From Candidatus Peribacteria bacterium (lineage in GTDB: Bacteria; Patescibacteria; JAEDAM01; Absconditabacterales; Absconditicoccaceae), in the NCBI GenBank assembly GCA_031280545.1, contig JAITGP010000046.1, positions 1 to 45,768 on the forward strand: a stretch of 45,768 nucleotides of DNA. Direction: 5' to 3'. Numbering within the stretch: the stretch's first letter is position 1; each line of letters starts with the position of its first letter. Below, piece after piece: positions 1-10,889 of this stretch. A program made the translations under genes and the position numbers. The notes under the pieces are model-generated. The model worked only from the letters and a program-made list of their open reading frames with translations, made no database searches and had not been told where the DNA came from.

Positions 1-1857
1 AAAGATGGTAAAGATGCTTTATGAAGATTACAAGAATGAATTAGTGCTGGAACATTAACCAAAGAACATCGAGAGGAAGGAGAAAAAGTATGTAAAAATA
101 CTATAGATGATTTACAGGATAATTTTGATGAGGGAATTACGTATCTCGTATCTAGTGCAACTCATCAAGTATTTAATACTGAGGATAATAATATTCAAGA
201 GTTTTTGAAATATTCTGGATTAAATGATGTAAAAACGGAAATGGAGTTATCTTTGAATGACTATAAAAAGAAATTTGCTAGTGGTAGTATTACACCACAG
301 GAAGCAGAAGAGTTTAAGGACCTTTTGAATAGTTATTTTGTGATGAAAAAAGAAATCTTATTGGCGGCAAATGCTTTGCAAGATATGAAAGCAGAAAATA
401 GATCCGTTTGAGAAACGATTTTACAAACCCTTCATGCTACTGGAAAAGATTTCTGTACTCATCTAAAAAAATCTGCACAAGCTTTGGGTAGAGGAGATTT
501 TATTGGATCACGGGCTTGGATGACGCTCCCTTTAATTGCAGGAGGATATACATTATCGGCTATTGGGAAAAGAAAAGGTGTCAAACGATTGGATCAAGCA
601 GGAAGAATTATGAGGAAAGCAAATATTTTTAACGCAGGATTTGAGGCTGGTAAAAATATTTCCCGTCGCTTTTCAAAAGCAACTGCAATGCCAAATTGGA
701 TATTAAAGAGGACAAGATATAATATTCCCCATGGAGATGATTTATTCCTTCAAGATATACTGGAAGGTAAAATTTCTGGAAAAAGGATTGAAAAACTCTT
801 GAACGATAGCCCTAAAATACGGGAAACTGCTTCAGGTGGGAAAATTAAAACTCTTGAAAACTTTGTAAATAAATTACGACCATGAAAACCAGACGATGTA
901 AAAAAGGCATTGAGAACCCTTTGCATTGATAATGCAGAAATAAATCTTTTGGAAAATAAGAGTTTGAGAAATCTAATATTGGAGAATAATGCCACTTTAG
1001 GTGGTAAGGTGAAAAAGATCGTCAATGGGTACGAACTAAAAAATTACAGCCTTAAACAAAGTGTGGTAGATATAGTAAACGGTGATGAATTTAAAAAACT
1101 CTTATCCGTATCGGATGATCACAAAAAATTGTTGAAATGACTACTTGCACAGGGAGAATTTAAATCGTTGGATGAATTGAAGACCCTAGCGAAAAATATC
1201 CAAAACATTGATTTGACAGGAGTAGATGATATCAAGATCGGACAACTTGCAGAGGCTTTATCAAAAGAAATGTCAGCTTTCTGAGATACTGCTAAACTGA
1301 ATAATATAGTAGAAGGAGTAAAAAAGTGAGCTCTTGTTAATACTACTCCGGATGTGATAACTGAGGCTATGGAAGAAGTAGTTAAAAATCATTCATTGAC
1401 GAGAACGCTTGATGCTGAGTTAAATGCATTGAATGCAGAGAAAAAAGCATTAACGGATAATAACTTAAGTAAAAAAATAGCCAAGGAAATAGAATATATT
1501 GAAGAAATGAAAGGACAATTAAAAACCTTGAAAAATGTAGATGAATTAGATGCATTACAAATGTTGTGGACTCAAGCAAAACAATTTAAGAAAGGTCCTT
1601 GAGAAATGTTAGAGTTTTTGAGTGATGTAAAACATTTGATGGATCGTCCAGAACTAAGGCGTTTATCAAAAATAGAATGGGACAATTTAGATGCAATCTC
1701 CAGTTTGAGAACAGGTGCAAATGATGAAATCTTGGAAAGAGTGATTAAAGTAATGGATGATATTAAAGTAAAAAATCTGACTAAATTGGCAAATAATTGA
1801 TTTGAGGCAATGACTACAGCGTTTAAATTCTTAAAATCAATAGCAAAACTTACGTAA
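1..1857 (+). CDS. Large helical protein of unknown function, 5' end cut by window
   Basis: The frame is open from base 1 to a TAA at 1855-1857 when TGA is read as glycine; under the standard code it breaks into pieces at TGA codons (for example 409-411, 1138-1140, 1600-1602, 1798-1800). At least 618 residues are visible. The protein is lysine- and glutamate-rich and mostly helical, with long amphipathic stretches. One short hydrophobic segment near visible residues 170-190 (around AWMTLPLIAGGYTLSAIG) could touch or cross a membrane. I recognise no catalytic motif or named domain. The next gene follows after 21 bases and has the same style, so the two are probably co-transcribed. The function is unknown; an envelope or host-interaction role is only a guess from size, composition and neighbours. 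Confidence 0.8.
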
Positions 1858-1878
1858 TTTTATTCCTCTATTCTTGAT

Positions 1879-4800
1879 ATGCCAGAACAAACTGTAGAGC
1901 AACTTAAACAAGAGGTTGCCAATGAGTATCTAAAAAAATATAAGAAAGAGCTGGGGCGACTCCAATCTTTAGCACTTTATCCTATTGAAAAAGAAGTAAA
2001 AAATATTCTGTCTGGGAATAGCTCCCTCCCAGAAAAGTTTGATGAAATTCAGGAATTTAGTTGGTGGGGGAAAATTCTCGGCTTTATCTCCAAAAGTATG
2101 GCGACAGATTTATTGAAATTTATGAAGGAAAAAAGACTAGAAATAGAAAAAAGGAAAACTGAATCAGAATTAGTGGATTTGAAGAATGAAGTTGTGGGAG
2201 TTGCAGATAATGCTGTTGTCGACGGGGTACAAAGTTTAGAACACCAAGCAGAACAAGAAGTCTGAAAAAGAAGTGCCAAGGCTGGAATAGTTACTACGAC
2301 AGGAATTGCTGGAGCAGGAATTATTGATAATATTCGTGAAAGTAAATCTGCAAAAAACGTAGTGAAAGAAATAGGAAAAGAAAATATGGATGCGGTAGTA
2401 ACTATGACTAGAGAAAAAATTTTGAAATTAAACGAGGAAGCGAAGAAGGGGTTAGAAACTGCAAAAAGTAATCCTCGCTTGACGAAGAGGCAGATTAAAA
2501 ATATTGATAAAGCGATCCAAAAATTTGACGAACAGATGGGAAAAATAGGTGATGATGCGGTAGATGTGTATAATGCTTATATGAAACTAGGAGAGAGAAT
2601 GCCGAAAAAAGTATTACAAGGTATCGAAATGTTGGATCCCCAAAATGCGAAAAAGATTGCAAAAATAGCTGATCAGTTAGTAGGGAAAAATATTGATGAA
2701 ATGAAAGTAGTTTTGAATACTCATCATATTACAGGAGTTTCGGATGATGCTTTGGGGGCATTAGTTAAAATGGGTAGCAATACTGATGATTTTCTGGCAA
2801 TGACGAAGGTTTTATCTGCACCCGCTAAAGCTAAAAATGTGTTTCATTTGGTGAAGTCAGCATTTATTATTGATATTGCTTGTTTGGGATTTGATATTTG
2901 GGTATTTACAGAGACCTTAAATGAAGCTGACTTAATTGCTAAAGTCAATGAACTGAGAGCACAAAATAAGAAGAACCAAGCATGGACTCAATTGGCGATA
3001 GGAATCGCTTCCTTTGCTGTGGAACTTTGAATTATTATTACAGCTGCTTCTATCGGTAGTACAGCCTGACCAATAGGAACGGTAGTTGGGTTGGCAGTGG
3101 GAGCAATCACTGCAGCTGCTGCTACGGGAGTAGATGCTCTGTATTTTGATGTGCAGGATTTTTATACACAAAATAAAGAGGAGTATATTCGCCAACCTAG
3201 AGCTCAACTCAAAGAAGCGATTTTACAACATCTCCATAATAAAAAAGAGGGAAATCTTTCCTTGAATGAAAAAATTTGATCTCCTGAGCAATCTATCAAA
3301 GATATGAGTTTGAAGGAGGCTTGGGAATCAATCTTTTTCTTGGAGGCAGTGGATGATGAAAAAACTCAAACAGATTTTTCTCTTCTGTTGAGCTATAAAA
3401 TGAGTGGAAAATCAAGAAAAGAATTTATTTGATCCTTAGATGCAGATACTTACAAAACATTTGAAGAGCAGGAAAAAAAGCTGAATGAAACTATTGCTTT
3501 GAGGATGGAATATATCGAAAAATATTTAGGAGAGGGACAGATTATTGCAGGCTTGAAAAGTTCGCAAGGAATGTATTATCTTTCCCAGCTTTTGAGTCAA
3601 TCAAGTTTTTATGCTGAGAGAAAACAAGTGGGAAAATGGCAAGAACAAAAGAGTTTTAAAGAGAATGAAAAAGAGGCGAAACAAGAACTTTTAGAGAGTA
3701 TTCCAGAGGAGATACAAAAGAAATTAGAGAATATTTCTAAAAAAGATAAACATTTTCTGTATGAATTATATTATGGAGCCGCTTCCTATGCTCCTGCTCT
3801 TCAAAACGATGAAGATACAGAAACCGAAACAGAGCAACAACATAATCAGCATTTGAAACAAAATATTCAGTATCTAGAAAAGTATGTAAAAGCCTTAGAA
3901 GTAGGAAATCCTCGAGAAGAGCAATATAGGACGAATTTTGTTTATGGTAATTTGAATTACAACTACATTACAGCAATTTTAGAAAAAGATTTTGAAACCA
4001 CAGGATTTGCATATCAAACTTTTTCTTCAGAAACGGTAAAGACTATTTCTTATCATAACAGAGAAAGGAATAATGAACTTCCAATTTCTGACAAAGTTTC
4101 TCAAAATATTCTCTATAGACTGGCTACAGAGTTTTATGGATATACAGGACGAAATGATGCAATGGAATTGATGCAATATTTTAGCGAAGGAGAAGGACAT
4201 ATTCATGGACTGTATTATAAAGATGGACGATACATCAATAATGATCGGGCAGTAGATCAGAAATTTGATTTGACGTATTTAGAGGATAAAAACCTGTCTA
4301 ATAAGGAGGTCTCTCTACAAGTAGAAAAAATTGTGAAAACTATTTTATATGCCCCAATACAGAATGCACAAACTGGTCAAATTGTTTGATACTCCAGAAA
4401 ATCAATGATTGATACACCGACTGAAGCCATTGATACGTATCTGAATAATGAATTTGAAACCAGATTTAAAGCAATTTTGCAAGATGAACTTGGTATGAGA
4501 ACCACAGAGAAAAAACAAGAAATCAAAAATCAGATTTCAGATTTTGTTAAAACTTTTTCTAAGGAGGGGGGGTATGTAGAATTGCCATATTATCTTGTTA
4601 TTTCTGCTAAAAGGGCAGGACTTTGAGATTTAGAAAAAACTCAATTCTCTATGAAAAATGGAAAACTCGTTGCAGTGGGGCAAATACATGATTTGAGAGC
4701 AATTGGAGATTTGGAAGTAGAAAAAGAGTATGTAGAACAAGCTCGCGAAACCTTTACTCCTGAAGAAATGCAATACATCAATTTGGTTGAGTCTGCTCAT

Positions 4801-6069
4801 CAGCAAGTGGAAGCTTTGAGAAGTATTGAAGGGCGAGGATCTCGTGAAGATGAGTTGGATATTCCTGTGGAGATTGAACATGATATTTCTCAGCATTATA
4901 AAGATTGGAATACCTTAAAAGGTCGCTTGTTGTGCTATGATCCCAAGAAAGTTCAAACTGAGCTTGGTGAAAAGTATAAAGAGTATTACGAGTATTTTAA
5001 TTCATTGTATTTGGGAATTTTACTGTCATTAAATAGTTTTACTTGGGGAAATGATATTGATACGATGCAAGCTTTTCAAATGGTTGCTGCTAACCAACAG
5101 CTCTTTGATGAGAAAGGAAATCTAAAGAAAGACAAAAATGGAAAATTAGAAATGAAACGAGGTTGAACGGGTAATTGAAGTTGGATAGAAAAATTGTATA
5201 CTGCTCAAATTATAGAAAAAAAATATACTTACAACAAAATAGTATATGAAAAGGTCATAGGAGAGGATGGCGAGGAAAAAGAGACAGCAAAGACAATTGC
5301 TGTGGAAAAAACCATCAAGGACCTTTGGGAGTCTGGTGATAAAAATGAAGCGGAAGTAGCAAAACGATATTCTAATAAAATTATTACTGCTTTACTTGAA
5401 TCCTATCTTCTCCTTTCGAATGATAAAGGAAAAATTATCTGAATGTGGGACGGTCGAGATGGAAATACTACAGAAAAAGGTGCTTTTGGAGGTAAACCAA
5501 GTGATGAAAAGAAGTTTATGGAAAAGTTTTCTTTTCACTTGAAAAAACATGTTGCACAAAATCCTTTTACTTTGTCCAGTTTTACGCTTCCAGAGCAGTA
5601 TAAAACAGAAAGTGAACTTCAAATTCGTTCTTATACTCAAAGAGATAAAAAATCTGAACAGCTTTCTAAAGTAATACAAAAAACTATAGAGCAAACTTTA
5701 CCTAATGTGGAGTGGCAAGGAAAGAGAGGAAATATAAAATATCATCCTGAAGATTCTACTCTGGAAAGTCGATGAAAAAAAATTAAAGTTGAATTTGAAG
5801 GAGAAGATAAAATCAAAATTGCTGGATTCTCTCGTGGGTTGGATGTTCAATCTGGACTTTGGCTTCTGAATTTTATCAACTGGTTTTATTATACGTATAC
5901 AGAACATAAGGAAATAACCTATGAATATGAATGGAGCCGTGCATGATATAGAAAAGGACTTGTAAGAGATGGAACGGTACTTATTACAGGGAAAGACCTG
6001 AAAAAATATCTTACAAATCTGACAGATACAGAAATTGATCAAATCGCAGGATTGTTGTATAGTACCTAA
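1879..6069 (+). CDS. Giant (about 1396 aa) helical protein with a Gly/Ala-rich membrane segment
   Basis: This is one continuous frame from ATG 1879 to TAA 6067-6069 if about a dozen in-frame TGA codons are glycine. The first two thirds are charged and helix-rich with probable coiled coils. Near residues 330-420 lie two hydrophobic stretches, around SAFIIDIACLGFDIWVF and a small-residue run including IIITAASIGSTAGPIGTVVG followed by an alanine-rich tract; the latter looks like a glycine-zipper membrane or pore-forming segment. The C-terminal region is mixed charged and aromatic with no motif I recognise. There is no signal peptide and no Shine-Dalgarno; the leader before ATG is pyrimidine-rich. 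It sits 26 bases before a gene with a peptidase-like C-terminus. Large CPR proteins of this kind are often surface or attack proteins, but that is inference and the sequence proves no function. Confidence 0.82.
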
Positions 6070-6095
6070 TTCTTTACTTTTTTACCCCCCTCCCC

Positions 6096-7181
6096 ATGAG
6101 TAACATTAACGAATTTTACAATGAAACTACTACCAATATCGTAGAAAAAACTTTTGGTTTTTTTAAATCTCTCTTTAGGAAAGAAACCAGAGATCTGAAA
6201 GAGAACATAGAAAATGCTCCTAATGCTCAAGAGGTAGCTGATGTGGCTTTTGAGGACTTTAAAAACACTCTTTTTAAGAAAAAGACGATCGATCAAAATG
6301 GGAAAGAGAAGCAATTTTTCTCCGCTCAGCTTTTGGGGACGGTGAATTTTTTTGGAGATACGTTGCTGAAACCGATTTTGGAAAATGAATATAAGGAGAA
6401 TACGGATATTCTGGAAAAAATTACTGATGAAATAAAAAAGAATGCTATGAATTCTTTGATGAATTCAAATATTTCAGAAGAGGAAAAAAAAGCCTTTTGG
6501 GAGGAATTTGAAAATTATTGTCAACACGTGGGTGGAATCAAGACTAAAGAGGATCTACAGGTACTAAAAGATGGAAACGCTGAAGTGAGCCAACAATATG
6601 AAGCGAGCGTGTCTGAGGAATTAGAACAAGAGATTGGAACCAAAGTTAGCACCGACAAACAGCGTTATATCAATGAACAGAAAAAACTGAATACGACTTG
6701 GACAGAGGAAGCCTTGCTGGTCCCATGAAGAATTGGAACCTTGCCGAAGCCTTTTCCTGTGAAGTCAGAACCGTTTGAAAGAAGTAATAAAGGGACTACA
6801 CTTTGTGCGAAGACCGCTTGGAGTAATGCTCAGAATTTTGGAATCAATCTTCCTAGAGGGAATGCGTATGATGCAGCTAGAGAAACTCCGATTTCCTCCG
6901 CTTTTAAAAAGACTGTGGGAAGTGTAGATCAACCAAAAAAAATCTCCACGGACTTCTCAAAATTTGCTTCTGATAGTAATTTTGCAGATATTTATACTAC
7001 TTCTAAATCGCAGTATGGGCATAGAGCAATCGCGTTTTTAAATCAAAGCGATCATCAGCGATATGTGTTAGATCCTTATTCAAATAAACAAAAAACTGAT
7101 CCTATTCCTTTGATGGAATACCAAGAAAAGAGGGGAGTGATTCAGGCAAACTTTTATAAGTCTGAGTATTATGTAGCTTAA
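6096..7181 (+). CDS. Helical protein with papain-like (Cys-His-Asp) C-terminal domain
   Basis: 361 residues with a single in-frame TGA (6726-6728) read as glycine at residue 211, at the junction of two regions. Residues 1-205 are charged and helical. Residues about 215-361 look like a compact NlpC/P60- or transglutaminase-type cysteine hydrolase: a cysteine opens a helix (TTLCAKTAWSNA, Cys237), a histidine starts a strand (YGHRAIAF, His309) and an aspartate follows in the next strand (YVLDPY, Asp326). That order and spacing fit a Cys-His-Asp triad, but I match it by motif only. The start at 6096 follows the leader ACCCCCCTCCCC, which contains no Shine-Dalgarno. It is the third gene of the series 1-7181 and is probably transcribed with the two before it. 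It could be a peptidoglycan or isopeptide hydrolase; the substrate is unknown. Confidence 0.75.
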
Positions 7182-7292
7182 ATTTGCCCATTTGACTTCT
7201 AATTATATATTGACTTTGTATATATATTGTCTCCTATAATTTGACTTCGTCTGTTATATACTATACAGATACTATATTTGTTAAAAAAACTC

Positions 7293-7320
7293 TTGATATA
7301 TATATACAAATTATTATACT
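7293..7320 (+). promoter_or_regulatory. Promoter of the ubiquitin-like operon
   Basis: TTGATA at 7293-7298 and TATACT at 7315-7320 are separated by 16 bp, the spacing seen at most other promoters in this window. Transcription would start near 7327 and leave a leader of about 130 bases before the first gene. A second, weaker candidate (TTGACT 7210-7215, TATAAT 7235-7240, 19-bp spacer) lies upstream. The whole gap 7182-7458 is very AT-rich and holds no convincing gene. Confidence 0.6.
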
Positions 7321-7327
7321 GCCAATG

Positions 7328-7342
7328 ATCACTGAAAGTGAT
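7328..7342. promoter_or_regulatory. Inverted repeat at the start of the ubiquitin-like transcript
   Basis: ATCACT-GAA-AGTGAT is a perfect 6-bp inverted repeat with a 3-base centre, starting 8 bases after the -10 box. The position suits a repressor operator or a hairpin at the 5' end of the RNA. Other accessory genes in the window have different palindromes at the same position. Confidence 0.45.
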
Positions 7343-7458
7343 GATGTGTTATTTAACATTAATGTAAATAATTTTTGTTGGTATATTGTATATCTACAAT
7401 CTTTTACAGCAAGGAAAATATAAAGTAAAACGAAATATAAACTAAAAATCAAGGTAAT

Positions 7459-9189
7459 ATGGAACGAGTAAAAATTAAATCAATTCCTCAGATGATTTCC
7501 GTTAGCCAAGAGGGCTGTCGTTTATTGTCGGGTGAAACGATTTCTGCTATTCAAGAAATCTTTTCTTGTGTAGGGCTGAATGTTCGTGTGGTCTCTCATG
7601 ACCATCCGATACATATACAGCCTAGGTGTGATGGAAATATTCACCTCTTTTTGAATGCAAGTTGCAAGGAGCAACGTTTGGAGGAGAGATTACCACTATC
7701 TTTATGGGGTTTTCCACTACAAGCATCTCAACGAAAATCTTGTCTTCCTACTGGAGGAGAGGTGATTTGTTATGAAGATGTTGCTTTGGCGGAAATTGTG
7801 GAAGGTTTTCATGTTTATATTCTCTTTGATTTGTTTTCGGGGGATGTGAATGTTGCTAATCAGATTTTAAAAGAAATTTTGATACAAGCAATGCTGTTTA
7901 TCTATCCAGATGGAATTAAAGAATTAGAAGCATCTACAATCTCTTTGGAACAATTCTTAAATGAGGAAATGAAGGACGAAGTACTTTCACATCTTAAAGA
8001 GAGTTATTGTACTCATTATCTCACAGAAACAAAAAAGTATTTATCTGGGCATAGAATTTCTTTGGATGATCTTCAAAAAGAAAAAGAGAAAGTCCAAGAA
8101 AAAGAGCGTCAGGTTTCTCTGCTTGTGCAGAGAACACAGGGAGATTTATCTTCAGATTTAGAACTTTTGGGACAGGAATTTGAAAATTTGTTTTTTGCTC
8201 CTAATATTTTGGATGTTACTTTTCGTGAGGATGAGGTTTTGGAGGTCTATACTGATACTTTGTACTGTACGGATCCTAGGACTAACATTCTGCATGAAAT
8301 TGGTCGTTTCAAAATAGTCTTTGATAAAAAACAGATTAGGGAAGATAATCACAAGGAAGTTCTCTGGTTTAATCAGACCCAGAAGGTACGTGCATGGGAT
8401 GAGAGATTGATGATGGCTCCTCATGTATTTTCTGATGGGCATGCTTGTCTAGGAAATATGGAGAAAGCATTTGCAGATTTACTTTCTAATAGAGAGTACT
8501 TTGCTGCTATGCTTATGGCTATTAAATTTATTGAGAGTGTTAATGTTAGCGATATTGCTGGCAAATGTATTAATCATTGGCCACAAGCCTCTTTACCGGT
8601 ATCCCCCCCTCAACAACGCACCTATGATGGATTGTCTGAGTTGGATAGGCAGCAATATCAGAAGATGAAAAAGCTCTATATTCAGGTTACTTCCCAAAAA
8701 TTTTTGAGAGAACAAGAAGATATCAAAAAACAATTGGTGAACGCGGAAAAGCTTCTCAATAAACTGAAGACTAATTATGTTTCTCTTACAAAACAATCTT
8801 TTGTTCAGGAACATAAGGATAATTTAGTGCAGTTGTTTTCTTCTAAATTTGATGCATTGCTTTCTTTACCACAAGTCCATAGAATCGCTCCTACAGAGAC
8901 AGGTTTTGAGGTATTTACTAAAGAATTGCAGTTTGTGTATCAAGGGAGACAGCTCAATAGAGGAAGATTTAGGATTTCCATATATGGTGAGAATTTTACT
9001 ATTTCTCATATCATTGGAGAACAAACATTGTTTGGTATCAATAATCTTTCTTTTGAACCAGTTGTGCTTCCTGACACGGAGGAGTTGAAGGTATTACAAA
9101 GTAAGATTTCTCAACTCTTTTTGCATTATGAGCATGATAGGATTATAAAATTATTGTGGAAGTATCTACAATTAAGTATTAACAAATAA
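7459..9189 (+). CDS. E2-like (ubiquitin-conjugating fold) protein with duplicated domain
   Basis: 576 residues with no in-frame TGA. After an N-terminal region (1 to about 170) of unknown fold there is a coiled coil (about 205-235), then an E2/RWD-like domain (about 240-375). Its signature is APHVFSDGHACLG at residues 320-332, resembling the E2 active-site pattern of an HPN-type turn followed eight residues later by Cys-Leu. Here His322 is followed by the candidate catalytic Cys330. A second coiled coil (about 405-455) precedes a second copy of the strand region (463-515) that aligns with 240-293, including GRFKIVF versus GRFRISI; this copy has no catalytic cysteine. It is the first gene of an operon with JAB, E1 and ubiquitin-like genes, which strongly supports a conjugation role. 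It would carry the activated ubiquitin-like protein as a thioester. A weak AAGG lies about 8 bases before ATG. Confidence 0.75.
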   Translation: MERVKIKSIPQMISVSQEGCRLLSGETISAIQEIFSCVGLNVRVVSHDHPIHIQPRCDGNIHLFLNASCKEQRLEERLPLSLWGFPLQASQRKSCLPTGGEVICYEDVALAEIVEGFHVYILFDLFSGDVNVANQILKEILIQAMLFIYPDGIKELEASTISLEQFLNEEMKDEVLSHLKESYCTHYLTETKKYLSGHRISLDDLQKEKEKVQEKERQVSLLVQRTQGDLSSDLELLGQEFENLFFAPNILDVTFREDEVLEVYTDTLYCTDPRTNILHEIGRFKIVFDKKQIREDNHKEVLWFNQTQKVRAWDERLMMAPHVFSDGHACLGNMEKAFADLLSNREYFAAMLMAIKFIESVNVSDIAGKCINHWPQASLPVSPPQQRTYDGLSELDRQQYQKMKKLYIQVTSQKFLREQEDIKKQLVNAEKLLNKLKTNYVSLTKQSFVQEHKDNLVQLFSSKFDALLSLPQVHRIAPTETGFEVFTKELQFVYQGRQLNRGRFRISIYGENFTISHIIGEQTLFGINNLSFEPVVLPDTEELKVLQSKISQLFLHYEHDRIIKLLWKYLQLSINK

Positions 9190-9200
9190 AAAAATTGTGT

Positions 9201-10133
9201 ATGTCAAAAAAACACTTTTTGAGTGGTGGGACTACCCCACAGAAGAAAAACTGGTGGGACATTGGAAGAAAAAGCTTCTCTTGTTCTACCTTTAGAAGAG
9301 GCTCAGAGCAGCCTGTCTGGAGTGTCTCTCCTAAAGTATTCTTTACTAAAGATGCATTGGATAGCATTCAGGCTATTGTAGGACATGCTGATCAAGAAGT
9401 CGGCTTCTTGGGTGTTGTACACCAAGGAGATGGAATTCAGCTACCTCGGGAACACTTTGTCATTGAAGAAATTCACTTGCCAAAGCAACGAGCGTCTGTA
9501 ACAAATTGTACTTTGACTGCTGATGGGGTTGCTGACTATTATATAGAGCTCTCTCAGACTGATGAAGGTATAGAAAAAGTGAATGCAATGTTCTTTTGGG
9601 GACATTCTCATCATACGATGGGTGTATTTGCTTCAGCTCAGGATGAAAAGCAGTTTAAAGAATTTGCTGAAGGAACTGACTTTTACATTAGAGGAATCTT
9701 CAATAAAGCAGGAGATATTAATTTATCTATTACTTTGAAGACCGTTTCTTTGGGAATTCTTCGTATGGATAATGTCCCCTGGGGGGTTGTGGATGCTTCT
9801 CTTTCGGAGGAATGCAAATCGTATTGGGAAAAAGAGATTGAGGAAAAAGTTGAAAGAGTATCCTATTATCCTAAGGGTATTGGATTTACTGCTTATCAGC
9901 AACCCAAAGTCTTTCCAAGAGGATATGCGTATGGACAAGATGACTATGTACCTCGCGAGGAAAGAGAAATAGTTGAACCCGTTAATAGTACAGCTCCTAA
10001 AATTGAGGAAGATGTAGATGAATTTGAGAGAACTCTTGAGTCAAATCCTGATCCCTCACCAGACTTAATCACTCAGAAAGATCCAACATCACCAAAAAAG
10101 CGAACTTTATTTGGTTTAGATATTGGTATTTAA
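9201..10133 (+). CDS. JAMM/JAB-domain metallopeptidase (deubiquitinase-like)
   Basis: 310 residues from ATG 9201; a TTG six bases upstream is a less likely start. The complete zinc-peptidase signature of the MPN/JAB family is present: Glu66 (EVGFLG), then His135-Ser-His137, seven residues, Ser145 and Asp148 (HSHHTMGVFASAQD). Residues about 45-215 form the JAB domain. The N-terminal 45 residues are basic and aromatic. The last 80 residues are acidic and proline-rich, probably a flexible tail. Enzymes of this family cleave after glycine at the C-terminus of ubiquitin-like proteins, either to mature a precursor or to remove it from targets. The gene lies 11 bases after the E2-like gene and 16 bases before the E1-like gene, so it belongs to the same transcript. 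It contains no UGA codon. Confidence 0.93.
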   Translation: MSKKHFLSGGTTPQKKNWWDIGRKSFSCSTFRRGSEQPVWSVSPKVFFTKDALDSIQAIVGHADQEVGFLGVVHQGDGIQLPREHFVIEEIHLPKQRASVTNCTLTADGVADYYIELSQTDEGIEKVNAMFFWGHSHHTMGVFASAQDEKQFKEFAEGTDFYIRGIFNKAGDINLSITLKTVSLGILRMDNVPWGVVDASLSEECKSYWEKEIEEKVERVSYYPKGIGFTAYQQPKVFPRGYAYGQDDYVPREEREIVEPVNSTAPKIEEDVDEFERTLESNPDPSPDLITQKDPTSPKKRTLFGLDIGI

Positions 10134-10149
10134 AACATAGGATGTGTAT

Positions 10150-10863
10150 ATGGACAAGAGTAAAAGAATTGTTACGATACGACATCAAAGTGTCTTTGAT
10201 GCTGGTGTCTTTGGAAACCTTAGGGTAGACGTGATTGGATGTGGTGCAACGGGATCTCAAATTGCAATGCAACTTGCAAAGTTAGGTATTAAGAATCTGC
10301 ATTTATGGGATTTCGATATTGTTGAGGCTCATAACTGTGCAAATCAGCTTTTTTATCTGGATGATGTAGATAAGCAAAAGGTGGAAGCTTTGGGTGAACA
10401 TATCCAAAGAGCTACTGGACTGTCTCCTACACTCCATAATGAAAGAGTGGATGGTAGTCAAGAATTGGGTGATGTGGTATTTTTGCTTACTGATACGATG
10501 TCTTCTCGTAAAGAAATTTGGGAGAATGGCATTGCTGATTCTTTGACCATTAAATTAATGATTGAGACTCGTATGGGAGTGGATGATGGAAAAATTTATA
10601 CCATCAATCCTCAGGATATAGCAGAAGGAGAATTTTGGGAATCCACTTTGTGTGAAGATACCAAAACCCTTCCTTCGGCTTGTGGTGGAAAAACTTCTGT
10701 AGGTCCTACTGCTTCCCTTATTTGTGGATGTGCAGTTTGGAGTTTTATACAGTGGTTTGCGTATTTCCAAAAGGAAAAAAATGCAGAAAAACCTGCGAAA
10801 CAACTTTTTTTCGGGATTCGTCCTGAAATGTCGGTTATTACCGATAGTGATTTATTAGTATAA
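10150..10863 (+). CDS. ThiF/MoeB/E1-like adenylating enzyme
   Basis: 237 residues. I choose ATG 10150 because AGGA sits 7 bases upstream; an in-frame GTG at 10144 is the alternative. The Rossmann nucleotide-binding loop is at residues 30-35 (GCGATG), the acidic strand end at Asp54/Asp56 (LWDFD), and the E1-type Asn-Asn-Gln element at Asn62/Asn65/Gln66. Candidate catalytic cysteines are Cys168 and Cys178, the latter in SACGGKTSVGPT. The CxxC zinc pairs found in MoeB/ThiF are absent. The family adenylates the C-terminal glycine of a ubiquitin-like protein and, in E1 enzymes, forms a thioester. The ubiquitin-like gene follows 26 bases downstream. It is shorter than eukaryotic E1 and similar in size to bacterial ThiF-type enzymes. 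Confidence 0.93.
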   Translation: MDKSKRIVTIRHQSVFDAGVFGNLRVDVIGCGATGSQIAMQLAKLGIKNLHLWDFDIVEAHNCANQLFYLDDVDKQKVEALGEHIQRATGLSPTLHNERVDGSQELGDVVFLLTDTMSSRKEIWENGIADSLTIKLMIETRMGVDDGKIYTINPQDIAEGEFWESTLCEDTKTLPSACGGKTSVGPTASLICGCAVWSFIQWFAYFQKEKNAEKPAKQLFFGIRPEMSVITDSDLLV

Positions 10864-10889
10864 GTATTCATTAAACAAATTATTCAAGT

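Noticed and set aside
7241..7423. Small plus-strand frame in the gap before the E2-like gene
   Set aside because: It is isoleucine/tyrosine-rich low-complexity sequence overlapping the promoter and inverted repeat, and the minus-strand frame there is equally poor.
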